Below are positions 1 through 12,177 of a DNA stretch of 64,000 bases, in pieces. Source of the DNA: Halicephalobus mephisto (taxonomy: Eukaryota > Nematoda > Chromadorea > Rhabditida > Panagrolaimidae); assembly GCA_009193035.1 (NCBI GenBank), contig SWDT01000009.1:248001-312000 (forward strand), read 5' to 3'. The notes below the pieces were generated by a model, which had not been told where the DNA came from, searched no databases, and saw only the letters and a list, made by a program, of their open reading frames with translations. Every line of letters begins with the position of its first letter. Positions within the stretch are counted from its first letter, which is position 1. The position numbers were made by a program, and so were the translations under genes.

Positions 1-2
1 CT

Positions 3-2570
3 CCAGATTACTTCGGATGGAGTAAGTTTGAGAACGCTTTGATTCATCCAGAAACGATTTCTGCTCTTGGGATTCTTCCCAGAAGTCCGGTCCATATATC
101 CATCGGAGAAGTCGAGAAAGTCGCCGTCATTTGGCCTTGTGATCAGGTAATTCTTAATTTCCATATGTTAGTTATATGATATTTTCGAATTTCATATATC
201 AATTGTATAAGATTTTCGAATTTCATATATCAACTGCGTGTAATTTTCAAATTTCATATATTAATTATGTATTATTTTCGGATTTTATATACCAGTTATA
301 TAATATCTTTAAATTTCATATATCAATTGTATAATATCTTTAAATTTCCAGATTCCTCAGATGAGAATTTCGATTTTGAATGTTTCTGGAGAAAAACGGG
401 TAATTGTTAAAGTTGTTCAATCCAAAAATTTGAATAGAATCCAATTGATCCCGAATCCGGATATCCATGTATCCAATCGAGATGTATTCTTGGCTTATTT
501 GCAAGTTTATCTTTCGAATGCTTTTTTGATAGAAGGAGGAACTGTGGACGTCAGATATTATGGGAAATCCTACAGATTCCAAGTTCCAGAATCCGTTGAA
601 GACAAAATGGCTTCTTTGTCCTTAGAACCCGGAGATTCCAAAGACGTCAAAGTGGTCAAACTCTCGTATAATCCAGTCATATCCATCGAAAACAAAAAAA
701 CGAATGAAAAACAAATTTCCAGAAGAACAGGATTCGACAAAATCGGAGGATTATCCAAAGCCAAATCCGAATTGAAGACGTTCCTGATCGATCCTATCAA
801 GAAGTTGGTTAAATTTTTGAATTTTTATTAATTAAAATTCTTTTGGAAGTTCTGCAATCTGGTGCATTTTAAAATTTCCGAAAATTCCACAAAAACTTCC
901 AGAATCTTCTCAGAAACTTCTGGAATTCAAGATTCTAGAGGTTCTAAAAATTTGTAAAGTATTTATTGTCAATTTTTACAATATTATAACTAAGATTTTA
1001 CGGAAGGTTCTAGAACTTTCGGAAATTTCGTAGATTGTCAGATCTGGTGGAAAATTCTAGAACTTTTTAGAATTCATTAAACTCTTCTTTAAACCACTTT
1101 GTATCGATCCTAATTTCCGTAATTTTATTGATAACTTTCCAGGAACACAGAAGCTTGTTCAATCATCATCTGGGGACTGACAGGATCAGGCAAATCCCTC
1201 CTGCTGTCGGCTTTATCGGACATTATTCCTAATTGCCATTTCGGCAATTCCTCAAATCTCTCGAATATTCAGTCCTTGACTGATCAGAATTCAATTTTAT
1301 TACTTGATAATTTCGAACCCAAACCAGAAAACAAAAATTCCGAAGCGAATCTGGATGTTCTCTGTCGGATCCTGGATGAAAGGAAATTCAAAGCCATAGT
1401 TGTTGCTGTGAGATCCATCGAAACCCTAGATTTACGATTGAGAAGAAGATTTCCCGTTGAAATAGAATTGATGGTTCCTAGTCCAGACGAAAGACTAGAG
1501 ATTCTGAAGCTGGTTCTGGAAGACAAAAGTATTTCAGAAGCAGAAATTAAAGAATTAGCCAAAAACACGCATGGATTCACGGGAGCTGATCTGGCTGCAT
1601 TGGCGGAAGTTGCTAGTCATTGCTCGGAAGAAAATCCGACTTCAGAAATCCATGTTGATAAATTTACTGCTGCTAGAAGAAGAATCAGACCTACAGGAAT
1701 CCGTCAATTTGTTTTAGAAGTTCCAGATGTGAAATGGGAAGATATAGGTGGAGAAGAAGAACTTAAAAAAGAAATTGAACAAGCTGTTATTTGGCCATTT
1801 AAACATCCAGAAGCTTTTAAACGATTGGGTGTAGAACCTCCGAGTGGAATCCTGCTTTATGGACCTCCTGGATGTAGTAAAACCCTGATTGCAAGAGCTT
1901 TAGCTGCTCAATCGAAACTAAATTTCCTATCTGTGAAAGGACCAGAATTATTCAGTAAATGGGTAGGTGAATCAGAACGGGCCGTAAGAGAATTATTTCA
2001 TCGAGCGAGACAAGTAGCTCCTGCTGTGTTATTTTTCGACGAAATAGATGCTGTTGCAACTAGAAGAGGAGGAGATTCGTCCAGTGGAGTGTCTGACAGA
2101 GTTCTTGCTCAACTTTTGACTGAATTAGATGGATTAGAGAAATCTACTGGAGTTATCGTTTTAGCAGCAACAAATCGACCAGAAACATTGGATGGAGCTA
2201 TTCTTAGACCAGGAAGATTGGACAGAAGTTTGTATGTTCCTTTGCCGGATTATTCTACTAGGTTTGATTTTTAATTTAAAAAAAATTTAATTTTGTTTTT
2301 AGGATATCTATTTTTGAACTTCAATTAAAAAAAATGGCTTGTTCATCAAATATTGATATTGAACGTTTGTCAAAATTAACAGAAGGATATTCTGGAGCTG
2401 AAATTATTGCTCTTTGCAAAAATGCCGGATTTTTAGCAATGAGACAAGATCTAAATTCAACACAAATCCATTGGAATCATTTTGAAGAATCTCTCAAAAT
2501 AATTGTTCCAAGAACAGATAGAAAAACTCTTTCTATTTATGAAAATTTCTCCAAAGGTATTCAATTGTAA
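3..2570 (+). CDS. AFG2: AFG2/SPATA5-type AAA+ ATPase, C-terminal part (CDC-48.3-like)
   Basis: Type II AAA+ ATPase of the AFG2/SPATA5 family, cytosolic; in yeast and animals it releases shuttling factors from pre-60S ribosomes, and the C. elegans relative is CDC-48.3. Exons read 3-146, 352-803, 1143-2261 and 2303-2570, giving 660 residues in phase; the N-terminus lies upstream of the window. In order: an N-domain remnant, an IGGL motif near residue 176, a D1 P-loop (GLTGSGKS, about 213), then a canonical D2 with IGGEEELK, P-loop GPPGCSKT (about 437; this Cys-Ser variant is typical of AFG2), pore-loop KWVGES, Walker B FFDEID (about 496), the ATNRP sensor and the GRLDR arginine finger. D1 is odd: it is short, its Walker B position reads LLLDN rather than hhhDE, and the pore-loop segment is missing. 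Donor at 804 is GTTGGT, chosen because it alone restores frame. Confidence 0.93.
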
Positions 2571-2777
2571 TTTTTTGTTAAGTTTGGTAACTTTATAAAA
2601 TTTTCAAAAATTGTCAAAAAAAAATAATTTAAAAAAGTTACACATTTAGCGGTTTTCGTTGAGCACCATAACCAAAAAACAAAATTCTGGAATATTTTTG
2701 AAATAAAATGATAGAGATTCAATAGATAATGGCTTTACCGATATTGAAAGACTGTCCCATAGAAATAAGGATATTGA

Positions 2778-4909
2778 TTAATCTGAATTCCTTCTTGAAG
2801 GGATATCCTTAGGATCTATTTTGATTCCAGCCTCACTTTCGATAAAACTTTTAAGTCTGCTTAAATAACTTGCATGTAATTCTACATCATTGTGTCCAGC
2901 TCCAGGTACCCATAATGGATCAACAGGAGTCCTACATTGTTGATATAATGTTAAACCATGAGTAAAATCAATTACATCATCTTCTGTTCCATGAATAACT
3001 AATGTTGGACATAAAACTTTTGGAATTTTGTCAATAGATGGAAATGCATCCCAACAATATGTTCGTGTTGTTCCTGGAAATGCAACACGCATACCTGACA
3101 TTAATGGAGAATGAAGAATAAGACCAGCAATGTTTGGATGATGAATGGCCAAATCTACAGAAGGAACTGTTCCAATTGACTGTCCGTAGAGAATAATCTG
3201 CTCTTCTGGAATCTGATATCTCGATTTCAACGCTTGTAAAGCAGCAGCGATATCCGCGTAGAGGTTCTTTTCCGAAGGTTTTCCTGTAGAACAGCCATAA
3301 CCTAAAAATATTCCATTTTAATTATTTCCATATATATTACACAACATAGTTTTTAATTTTACAATTATTGATTGTAATTCATCCCATAACGCAGTGGTAA
3401 AAAGTACTGCATATTACTGAAACCTTAAGCAGAATCTAGAATTTGAGTTACATGTGAAATCCACAGAGCTTTCGGTTCAGAAATTACGAAATCTGGAACA
3501 TATTGGAAGTAGTACAGTAGAACTTGGATATAATATATCCCTGCTATAACATATCTCACATTATAGCATACGGTCTGAGCGTGTTTGGTTAATCTGCCTT
3601 CAAATTGACCCTCCGCTATGATATATCCTTTCTTATAGCATACGCTTTGCCCGGTCCCTAGGGGATATCTTATATCCAAGTTCTACTGTAGTTTTAAAGT
3701 TATAAATTACATAGATGTAACTCCAGCCTATACCGACTATTGGTACTTCTTCAAGAATTTAACACCAACTTGGGGCGCCTAATGTTGCATTACTTCGAAA
3801 AAAGTCCGGAAAACTGCAATATAATCAATAATTTTAGAGCTATTAATCCCAATTTTCTACATTTTAACACGTTCGCGACAATGAAACACCATTTCTCATA
3901 CGTTAAAGCACGATTATCAGCATATTAATGATCTTTTTGCACAACCACTTTGGTAAATTGAAAGATTTAAGCATTTCGCTTCTATATGAAAAAAAACTTT
4001 AAGTTGAATATAAGATTTGGAAAATTTTATACAACTTCAAATTTTTGAGTGAAAAAACGTCTTGTCCAAGGAGTCATGAAATTAAAAAATTTTCCGATTT
4101 CGCTCAAATTTTATCAAAACAAATGATAAACAGCACTGATAACTAATGCCATTTTGGATTTTGACAAACTAACTTGATTTTAAAGAAATTAACCATCAAA
4201 AAATTTTTAAATGCACTCGGTTGTGAACGTCTTAATAAAAAAACACTATATATCCTCAGAATCTTCTCAATAGGGTCTAGCAGTGGAATAATATATGAAA
4301 TTTGGTTTCTACTTTAGAACCGATGGAATTCAGAACGAATCGCAATCAATAATCCTAAAATTACGAAGTACACTGTATATATGCACTTACCGGAGTAATC
4401 ATAGCTGAAGACATTACATCCAAGTCTGTACCCAAGACCGTAATAGAAACTACTCATCTGACCCAGATCAACGGCGTTTCCGTGGCTGAACAGAATCGTG
4501 AAACGAGCACCGTGAACTGGAGGACGAACGTAGATACAGGCAATCTTGTTGTTTTTTCTGGTTCTCGTAAAAAACACGTCAACGTTTCTTAATTCGTCTT
4601 GTCCATGAGGCCATTCTGCATGTCCTTCAATCAACTCAAATTTTTGTCTAAAATATAAAAAATAAATTCATATAAAAAGTTAAAAATCAAAATTCTCAAA
4701 ATGTCACGTATTTGAAGTTTTTCATATATCAAAATTAAAACTTACGATTCTGATTCATCACCAATGATTTTGTAACTTTTTTCTGGAGGCATAAAAGCGA
4801 GTTTGGAGACGATTGCCGACGGCAATGGCGGACAACAGAAAAGGGCACATATATCGCGAATTGATGCCCGAACAGGCTGTGCCACAGGGGGTTGAGCTGG
4901 GTCGTTCAT
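2778..4909 (-). CDS. ABHD17: ABHD17-type palmitoyl-protein thioesterase (alpha/beta hydrolase)
   Basis: Serine hydrolase of the ABHD17 family, which removes palmitate from membrane-anchored proteins; the C. elegans relative is probably AHO-3. Exons 4909-4746, 4647-4391 and 3301-2778 join in phase to 314 residues, close to the family length. The N-terminus carries the diagnostic cysteine cluster (CALFCCPP, about residues 20-27), which in the family is palmitoylated and anchors the enzyme to membrane. Next come the [12 protein letters not shown] oxyanion region, the nucleophile elbow GQSIG, the acid loop HGTEDDVID and the catalytic His in GAGHND. All three catalytic residues are present. Intron 2 (3302-4390) holds a 174-bp transposon. 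A TTTATTTCAG acceptor 18 bp upstream of the ATG suggests trans-splicing. Confidence 0.94.
3515..3688. mobile_element. Pogo/Tigger-like MITE with TA target duplication
   Basis: Terminal inverted repeats begin CAGTAGAACTTGGATATAA and end with the complementary GTTCTACTG. The ends are flanked by TA dinucleotides at 3513-3514 and 3689-3690, the hallmark of Tc1/mariner/pogo insertion. The inner TIR continues imperfectly (ATATCCC). There is no coding capacity, so it is a non-autonomous element. It lies in intron 2 of the ABHD17 gene. Confidence 0.85.
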
Positions 4910-6484
4910 CGCTCAAGACACGAATGCTGAAATAAAACCGATCAATTTAAAAAAGCATCAATTAATATATCAAAAAAGAAAAATTATTTTTCAAACAGTT
5001 TTTCCAACAAAAAACCACGAAATTCCGTTTCAAGACGCAGTGTCACCGTGGTAATGAAACAAAAGCCAGCTGACCAAGTTCAATTTCATCTTATCTGGAA
5101 AAAATGACAAACTTTTGAAAAAACGGGCAACGGAAATCTTTTGGAAGCGAGGGAGAACAAAAACAACGAGGGAATGAAGGACACGGTCTAGTCAAATGGC
5201 CAGTTTTTTCTCTGCGCGCACAACCCGTGTCTAGTCATCCATTAGACTTGACTGTCCGCGTGAATCATACAGCTCTTCGTTCTTTTTAGGATTCGATATA
5301 AAAATTTAAAAAATTACTTATTTTCTTACTGCGATTATTGACATTTATAATGAGACGATAACTAATTTCATTCAATATTTAATTACACTTTTCCTAGTTT
5401 GGTAGTCACAGAACAGTGTGATTTCGTAATCGTCCGAAATTGGAATTCAGTAATTGCAGAATTGACTAGTTCTGTGATTATAGAATTTAATTATTCTAAT
5501 AATAGTATATTTAACTTCTGTGGTTTTGGAAGAGCTATGATTTCGTAATTTTTGGGAATTTTAATTTTGGATTATTTCGTAATTTCCGGAAGTCTCGTAC
5601 TCTATTATCAAAGTTGATGGTCGAAATTCGATATAAAAATTAATTGTCAAAATTAACGGTCAAAATTCGATATAAAAGTTGATTGTCAAAATTTAACCTC
5701 AAAATTCAAAATTAAAGTTAACGGTCAAAATTCGATATAAAAGTTAATTGTTAAAATTCAAAATTAACGGTCAAAATTCGATATAAAAGTTGATTGTCAA
5801 AATTTAAGATCGAAATTCAAAATTAAAGTTCGATATTAAAATTAATGGTTAGAGTTCGGGGTCAAGGTTGACCATCAGGGTTCAAAGTCAAAATCTGAAT
5901 TTTTCGTTTTAAGACGCGAATTCCTAATCAGTTGTGATCCGAGAAATCCAGAGACCAAATTCTATGAATTTAAATAAGACAAATTTTGAAAATAAAAATC
6001 CATAAATGTTGATTCATCACGAAAAATTCTAATTTTAATTTCAATCAACTTTGATAAAACGAAACACTAACTTTTTGTGTTAAGACGCAACTTATAAATT
6101 AAGTCTAAATTGAAGAAATTAAAATAAAATAAAGTTTAGTTTTTTAAAATAGAAAAATCTGCAGTTTATTAAAGTAAAAAATTTTAATTTTAATTTTAAA
6201 TCTTAACTGTCGAGTTTGATAAAACGAAACACTGATTTTTCGTGTTAAGACGCAACTTATAAATTAAATCTAAATTGAAGAAATTAAAATAAAATAAAGT
6301 TTAGTTTTTTAAAATAGAAAAATCTGCAGTTTATTAAAGTAAAAAATCCTAATTTTAATTTTAAACCTTAACTGTCGACTGTGATAAAACTAAACACTGA
6401 TTTCGTCCTCTGTTCCTCGAGTGTAGGCGTCGATTCGTCATCTTTAAAAAAACAAAAATAAATATGTTTATCGATGGGGTTAGG
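4910..6484. repeat. Intergenic region with foldback-type repeat, copy 1
   Basis: No gene is seen. From about 5599 to 6403 lies a repeat element: the left end reads ATTATCAAAGTTGATGGTC, followed by tandem 30-45 bp units of the type TCAAAATTCGATATAAAAGT. A 165-bp unit is then repeated about twice (starts near 6061 and 6226). The right end is GATAAAACTAAACACTGA. The upstream part (5150-5260) is relatively GC-rich, contains GTCTAGTCA twice, and is the likely promoter of the ABHD17 gene. Confidence 0.65.
4927..4936 (-). promoter_or_regulatory. Probable spliced-leader acceptor of the ABHD17 gene
   Basis: On the minus strand TTTTATTTCAG is followed by an 18-base leader and then the ATG at 4909. No donor-bearing upstream exon is apparent. 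Acceptors this close to the ATG are typical of nematode trans-spliced messages; assignment to a spliced leader is inference. Confidence 0.5.
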
Positions 6485-8464
6485 TTAAAATTCAACAATT
6501 TTTGGAATAGAGCAGTAATTTTTGAAACAAATAAGAGTCAGAGAACTGCTGAGACAGGCTACCGTAAGAATTATAAGAGGAAAAATCGGAAGGAAAATTT
6601 TACTGACGCAGAATTCAGATTTCGAAAGTTGTTCATTTTCTTCTTTGTCCAGAATCAGCATTTCGGGAGAAGCAACGTCGACTTCGAGGTCCGGGATTCT
6701 GGAGAGTTCTCGTTTCGGTCTGGAGGTCGTGGATACTGTAGAATTCGCTTCGTTTTCGGAGCATTTAGGGGGCTGGAAAGAAAATATTAAATTAATTTAA
6801 ATTGGGTTAATTACGGTAACGTCGTCGCACATGTTCATTTGCTTCTGACAGAGCCGGATCTGGCAAGTGAAGAACAACTGGTTGGAATCTGCGTACTTGA
6901 AGACTTGGCTTGTGGCGTGGGCCTTCATCAGGGACTCGTCGTACTGTATGTCGCTGAGGAGATAGGTGTCTGAAGTACAGCCGGCCTCGTTCACGACAGC
7001 GTGATCCTCTCCGTCACCGTCGGAAACGAAGCACTTTTTGACCAACATCCCCATGTCGTTGCCTGTGCACTCCCAGACGTGGTATACTGTATCGCCGACG
7101 TTCGCGAAGGTCGCGGGGGGTCCGGTGGGGCTGCCGGTTCTGACGGAGTACTCGCACGTCGGCATAGACATGGAATCAGAGAGTTCTACAGTAGGAATCT
7201 GGCTGACCTCGATCCCGCTGGTGACGATCTCATCCGGCTCCATGTAGAAACATTTGATGTGGAAAGCTCTGTCGTTTTTCGTGATGAAACCAGCCGGATG
7301 AAAAGACACAATTACTGTAACGGCGAAACTGACTCCTCGAGGATTCGCAGATCGGAGTCTCTGCATCCCGCACTTGCCCAGAGGCAAAGAGTAGGAGTTA
7401 GTCCCGTTAGCCGAGTACGACTGCTTGCAAGGAGGGTCCTTAGCCCTGCCCTTGACGAAGATATTCCCCTCAAACGGCTTCGAGGTGATCACGTCAAGAG
7501 CAACATCGTTTTCTTCACAAATCACCTTAGGGGTTCCTAAAAAGAAAATTTAAATAATTAAAATTAAAACTTTTCTCAAAATTAAAGTTAAAAAAAAATT
7601 AAAATAATTAAAAATGATTTTTTTTAAATTAAAATTTTTTTAAATTTCTTTTTTTTTAAATTGAAATTTTTTAAAATATAAAAGTTTCTTTTATAAAAAA
7701 TTTGGTTACTGTATTCGGGTGAAGTTACAGTACATTATATAAGATTTTAGAAGTTGTTAGAATCTGCTAATTAACTTTGGAGGATTGAATAAACAATAAA
7801 TTTCGCAATTTTTGGTCTCAATTGGAAAATTCGTAGCAGGACAGTTTTTTTTGAATTTCAATATATATTTCTATTTTTTACAATAGTATAATTTTGAAAC
7901 TTTTTAGAAATTTTTAACTTCAAAATTTTGCATTTCTGGTCCTAACTGGAAAGTTTTAAAAACTCCAACCAAGACGATTTTTTAGAATTTTTGTATTTTT
8001 TGCAATAATATAATTTTGAAACTTTTTAGAAATTTTTAACTTCAAAATTTTGAATTTTTGGTCTCAACTGGAAAGTTTTAAAAACTCCAACCAAGACGAT
8101 TTTTTAGAATTTTTATATTTTTTTGCAATAATATAATTTTGAAACTTTTTAGAAATTTTTAACTTCAAAATTTTGAATTTTTGGTCCTAACTGGAAAGTT
8201 TCGAAATTCCAACTAAGACGGTTTTTTAGAATTTGTAGAAATATTTTTGGTTTTTGTAATAGTGTGATTAGAACTTTCTAGAATCTGATATAAACTTGAA
8301 TCCGGGGATTCTAGAAGTTTCTGAAAAATTCGAAACTATTTTTGATAAAACATATTTAAAATTTCCAAACACCATAGTTACAGTAATGGCTTACCGATGA
8401 CGTAGTTGTCGATGAAGGCAGAAACTCCGGAAAGTCCCAGAAGGAAGCAGAATCTCCAGATCAT
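6485..8464 (-). CDS. ZP-domain cuticlin-like protein
   Basis: Extracellular matrix protein of the nematode cuticlin (CUT/CUTL) family, which polymerises through a ZP domain in the cuticle. Exons 8464-8395, 7536-6815 and 6772-6485 join in phase to 359 residues. Residues 1-18 are a signal peptide (hydrophobic LLGLSGVSA). The ZP domain spans about 28-268 with regularly spaced cysteines, starting ICEENDV and closing with CQIRLCQKQ and PPKC. A furin-type cleavage site RPKR is at 282-285, and a transmembrane helix lies at about 323-347 with a short cytoplasmic tail. This order (ZP, consensus furin site, membrane anchor) is the family layout. Intron 1 (7537-8394) is filled by the repeat family described at 7800-8260. 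Which cuticlin orthologue it is cannot be told from sequence alone. Confidence 0.93.
7800..8260. repeat. Tandem ~120-bp repeats in cuticlin intron 1
   Basis: Three to four imperfect units, each with TTTTTGGTCYYAACTGGAAAG followed by an AAGACGATTTTTTAGAATTT block and an AATAATATAATTTTGAAAC block. The TTGGTCYYAASTGGAAA word links this array to the larger one at 18-20.8 kb and to inverted copies at 23.0-23.4 kb. Confidence 0.7.
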
Positions 8465-10555
8465 TCCGAAACGACTGTCCTTTGGTTCGTCAAAAATCCA
8501 AAATAGTCTCAGATGAACTTGAAGGAGTTTCGGAATTCAAAGTCGGCCACTCGGTCGCCAATTTTCGGACGATTACCTCGATACTGTCCCAGGGCCACGA
8601 ATCCGGGTCATTTCTCGATCCAAAAATAGGGTCGACGGCCTTCCGATGACCTTTCCTGGATCCAGATCCGCTTTATTGAAGATTATCGTTCCTATAGAAA
8701 TCCAAGTCCTAGGACTTTGGCCCGAAAACAAAGGGATTTAAATCCAAAACTAATTAAATTCTAATTCATTCCAACTTAAAAAATTTCAAAACTATCTAAA
8801 ATCAAAAAACTTTCATATTTTAAAATTATTCAATTTTTAAAATTTTCTAATTTATGCAAATTTCTAAATTTTTAAAATTATTCAAATTTTTCTAAATTTA
8901 TAAATTTTTAAAATTATTCAAATTTTCTAAATTTTCTAAATTTTTAAAATTTTTTAAAATTTATAAATTTACAAAGTTATTCAAATTTTTAAATTTATAA
9001 AGTTATTCAAATTTTTCTAAATTTATAAATTTATAAAATTATTCAAATTTTCTTAATTTTTCTAAATTTTCTAAATTTTTAAAATTTTTTAAAATTTATA
9101 AAGTTATTCAAATTTTTAAATTTTTAAAATTATTCAAATTTTTTAAAATTTATAAATTTATAAAATTATTCAAATTTTCTTAATTTTTCTAAATTTTCTT
9201 GAAACTTTAAAAATGTTTTTAGAATCTTGTCGGAATTATTGTAAAATAAATAATTATTTTTTTTTATTATGATTAATCTCCGAAGGACTGGATTAGATCC
9301 TCGAGGGCTCAATTATCGTCTTGATTTCGGTTTTTTCAAGAAAGAAATTCGAAAAATAAAACAACCTTGGCCCAGTGGCCGCGTATTTTTCGAATAAAAC
9401 TGGCTTCAATCGGATCCTCAATTATCTTTGTTATTTTCGAATTTGAAATTTTAAAATAATTTTCGACAAGACTGAAAACGTGACCTCATCTTCTTTGAAA
9501 TTATTCATTTATTCTAATTTTCCACAAAATTCAACGAAAATAAACATTTTTAAAAATTCGAAAATTTATTTTTAATTTAATAAAAAATAATTTCGAAATC
9601 AATATACAAAGAATTCTGGAAGTGAAGGAATCCACTCTGCTAAAGTGCGATCCCCAGGCGAAAATCCCTGAATATCAATATTGTCTTACTGTAGGTGAGG
9701 AAGACCTCGAAATGAATGAATTCATTTATACAAATATTAAAATAACATTCTACTTTATTAAATCTTAACCAATTTAGAGTCTGATCCTAAAGCGAAAATC
9801 TCTGAATATCAATATTGTCTTACTGTAGGTGAGGAAGACCTCGAAATGAATGAATTCATTTATACAAATATTAAAATAACATTCTACTTTATTAAATCTT
9901 AACCAATTTAGAATCTGATCCTAAAGCGAAAATCCCTGAATATCAATGTTGTCTTACTGTAGGTGAAGAAAACTTTTCCTGATATGAATGAATTTACCCA
10001 TGTAAATATTAGACTAAAATTCCACTTTATTAAATCTCAACTTAGAATCTGATACTCAGTGATTTTCGCTTTGGGATCAATCAGTTGTCTTACTGTAGTT
10101 GGAAGATGGATGTTGTTAGTTATGTTTATTAATATTATTATTGTAATTTTTTTGCATTATTGTCAGTTATTAAAGAATCAGATAACTTTCCTATCAGTCA
10201 CAACAGAAAAGTTCTAAAAAATTCTTGTTGAAATAATTTAAAATAATTTTTAAATTTTATAAAAAAATTTTAAATTAATCTTCGAAATTATGAATTTTGG
10301 AGGTTTTTAGAAATTTCCGAAAATTCGTGCTGAAATTATTTTTTTTATTTTTTTTGTGAAATTGTCTGTTCTTCGAAGACTGGATAACTTTAATTTTTAC
10401 TAAAAATAATTATAAAAATACACAACATAGAGCAGTGTACATGTCACAAAAATCAACACGAATAACTACCGAATTCCTGTCAGGGGCTTTCGTGGCAAGA
10501 GTTCGTTTCCCATTCTACGTTAATTTCGAATTTTGTGACAGTACGATTTTTAAAA
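8465..10555. repeat. Gene-free interval with A/T minisatellite and 134-bp tandem array
   Basis: 8750-9220 is a degenerate minisatellite of ATTCAAATTTTTCTAAATTT type. From about 9640 to 10090 a unit of 134 bp is repeated three times (TGTCTTACTGTAGG at about 9682, 9816 and 9950). The array ends with the inverted word GATTTTCGCTTTGGGATCA, complementary to the TGATCCTAAAGCGAAAATC that opens units, so it looks like an expanded inverted-repeat element. No exon is supportable. 8465-8720 is more GC-rich and probably contains the cuticlin promoter. Confidence 0.65.
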
Positions 10556-12177
10556 TTATTTGCTTGGAGGATTTTCATGACACATGGGGGTGTTGGGGTT
10601 GACAGGACAACTAGAGTCTATCGCATGACAGACCTGGGGCCAGATGTAAATGTTCATGATGTTGCAAACAATCGGGAAAAACTGGTTCACATAACCGGCA
10701 ATAGTATTACAAGGCTCCACAGGGTTGGTTGGAGGACAATCAGTAGTTGTGCCATTAAGTATCTGAACACAAGTAGTGTAAATCAGACAAGTAGCTTCTT
10801 GGTTGTAAGTATTCAAATTATACGGACCCGTGATCATCGTACAGGCATAATTTACTTCATATTGACACAAGGTGCAACCTAGAGATTCGTTTTGGTTCCC
10901 TTCGAAGATCCTCGGAGAAGCAAGGGCCTGCTCCGATCGGGGGATTTCCGATACATCTGGAATTATTATTAATCATACTACTAAAAAACTAAAAATGAGT
11001 TGTCTTGTGAAATGAATTGGTCTCAACGCGGATTTCAAGAACTACAGTAAGCTAAGAAGAAATCTGCATTGAGATTGTTTCATAATACTCAATGATCCGT
11101 TCCATCAAAGTTAACTGTTAGAATTTAAAGTCAAAGTTGATCATCAAAGTTCAACATCAAAATTGACCATCAAAGTTGATCATCAAAGTTGACCATCAAA
11201 GTTGATCATCAGAGTTGACCATCAAAGTTCAACACCAAAATTCATCATCAAAGTTGGCCATCAAAGTCCGGGATTTGGACTTTTCGTGCTAAGACACAAC
11301 TTGAGGATCATTTTGATTCGGAAAATCCAGAAAATTTCTAACTACTGGTTTAAATAAGATTAATTTTCGAAATAAAAAATTCATGCTTTTTTGACAAAGA
11401 AAATTCAATTTCGAACTTTGGTGAAACGGAACACTGATGTCCGGAAAATTCTGACCGAAATTAAGTAACTTATTGAAAATTAATTGTTTTTGGAATTTTA
11501 GAAATCTCCTTACCGAGTCCGCAGAATCCTTTAGGATCGACTTCTCTGCTGATTCTTAAAGTGGATCTTTGGAAAAATCCGGCAATATGTGACTTCCATT
11601 TTTTGAATCCATCGAGACAACTTTCTGGATTCTTGTCCGTCTGACAAACCGAAGCCACTTTTGACTCCAGAAGCGAAACCAAGAAATCAATGTTTTTGTA
11701 AACTTTCTGGACAGATTCACAGATGAATTCTTGTCCGATCGGTTTCTCGTTTGTTCCGCAGAACATTTCACATTTGTCTTCGGCGATCAGTTTTTCGACA
11801 TATTCGAGTCCGATGTAGAACGATTTTTCGACAACAGCGTGACAGAATTTCTGGAATTTCTTATGCACATCCCCACAGTAAGAACGAAAATGTTCCTTGG
11901 CGGAATCCACGGCTTCTGGATTCTTGAGCATCCGGGATACGGTGTCGCAAGCGGTACAAGTAGTAAAAAGGTTTCTGAATTTGTGAATAAAATTCAAAAT
12001 TTCCCGAGCAGTTTCAACTTCGACTTTCCCAGTGTCCATTCTCGGAATTTGGGCATTCTGGCTTCTGACGTCATTCACGTAGACAGATCCTAGAAGAAAA
12101 ATTATTTTAAAAAATAAAAAAATTTAAAACAAACCAATAATGAATCCACAAAGAGCAATTACGGTTAGCAACTTCAT
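10556..12177 (-). CDS. Secreted multi-cysteine protein with saposin B-type domain
   Basis: Exons 12177-12135, 12089-11514 and 10956-10556 join in phase to 339 residues. The first 15 are a signal peptide (LLTVIALCGFIIG). Residues about 59-127 show the saposin B cysteine pattern, C-x2-C-x23-C-x10-C-x23-C-x3-C, with amphipathic helices between. Saposin-like proteins bind or disrupt lipids; in nematodes they include intestinal antimicrobial caenopores. A second helical segment with four cysteines follows. The third exon opens with another CTLC motif and a long cysteine-rich tail that could be a diverged second domain. The length exceeds that of simple caenopores (about 100 residues), so the role is not settled. 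Intron 2 contains a foldback-type repeat. Confidence 0.8.
11092..11436. repeat. Foldback-type repeat, copy 2 (in saposin-like gene intron 2)
   Basis: The left end is GATCCGTTCCATCAAAGTT and the right end GAACTTTGGTGAAACGGAAC, which are inverted relative to each other. The left arm is a minisatellite of TCAAAGTTGAYCATCAAAGT units. The inside shares the order TTTTCGTGCTAAGACACAA, AAATCCAGA, TTTAAATAAGA with the copy at 5.6-6.4 kb. Confidence 0.65.

Noticed and set aside
7001..7540. 179-codon open frame on the plus strand
   Set aside because: Antisense shadow of the cuticlin ZP exon, whose frame has signal peptide, cysteine pattern and membrane anchor.
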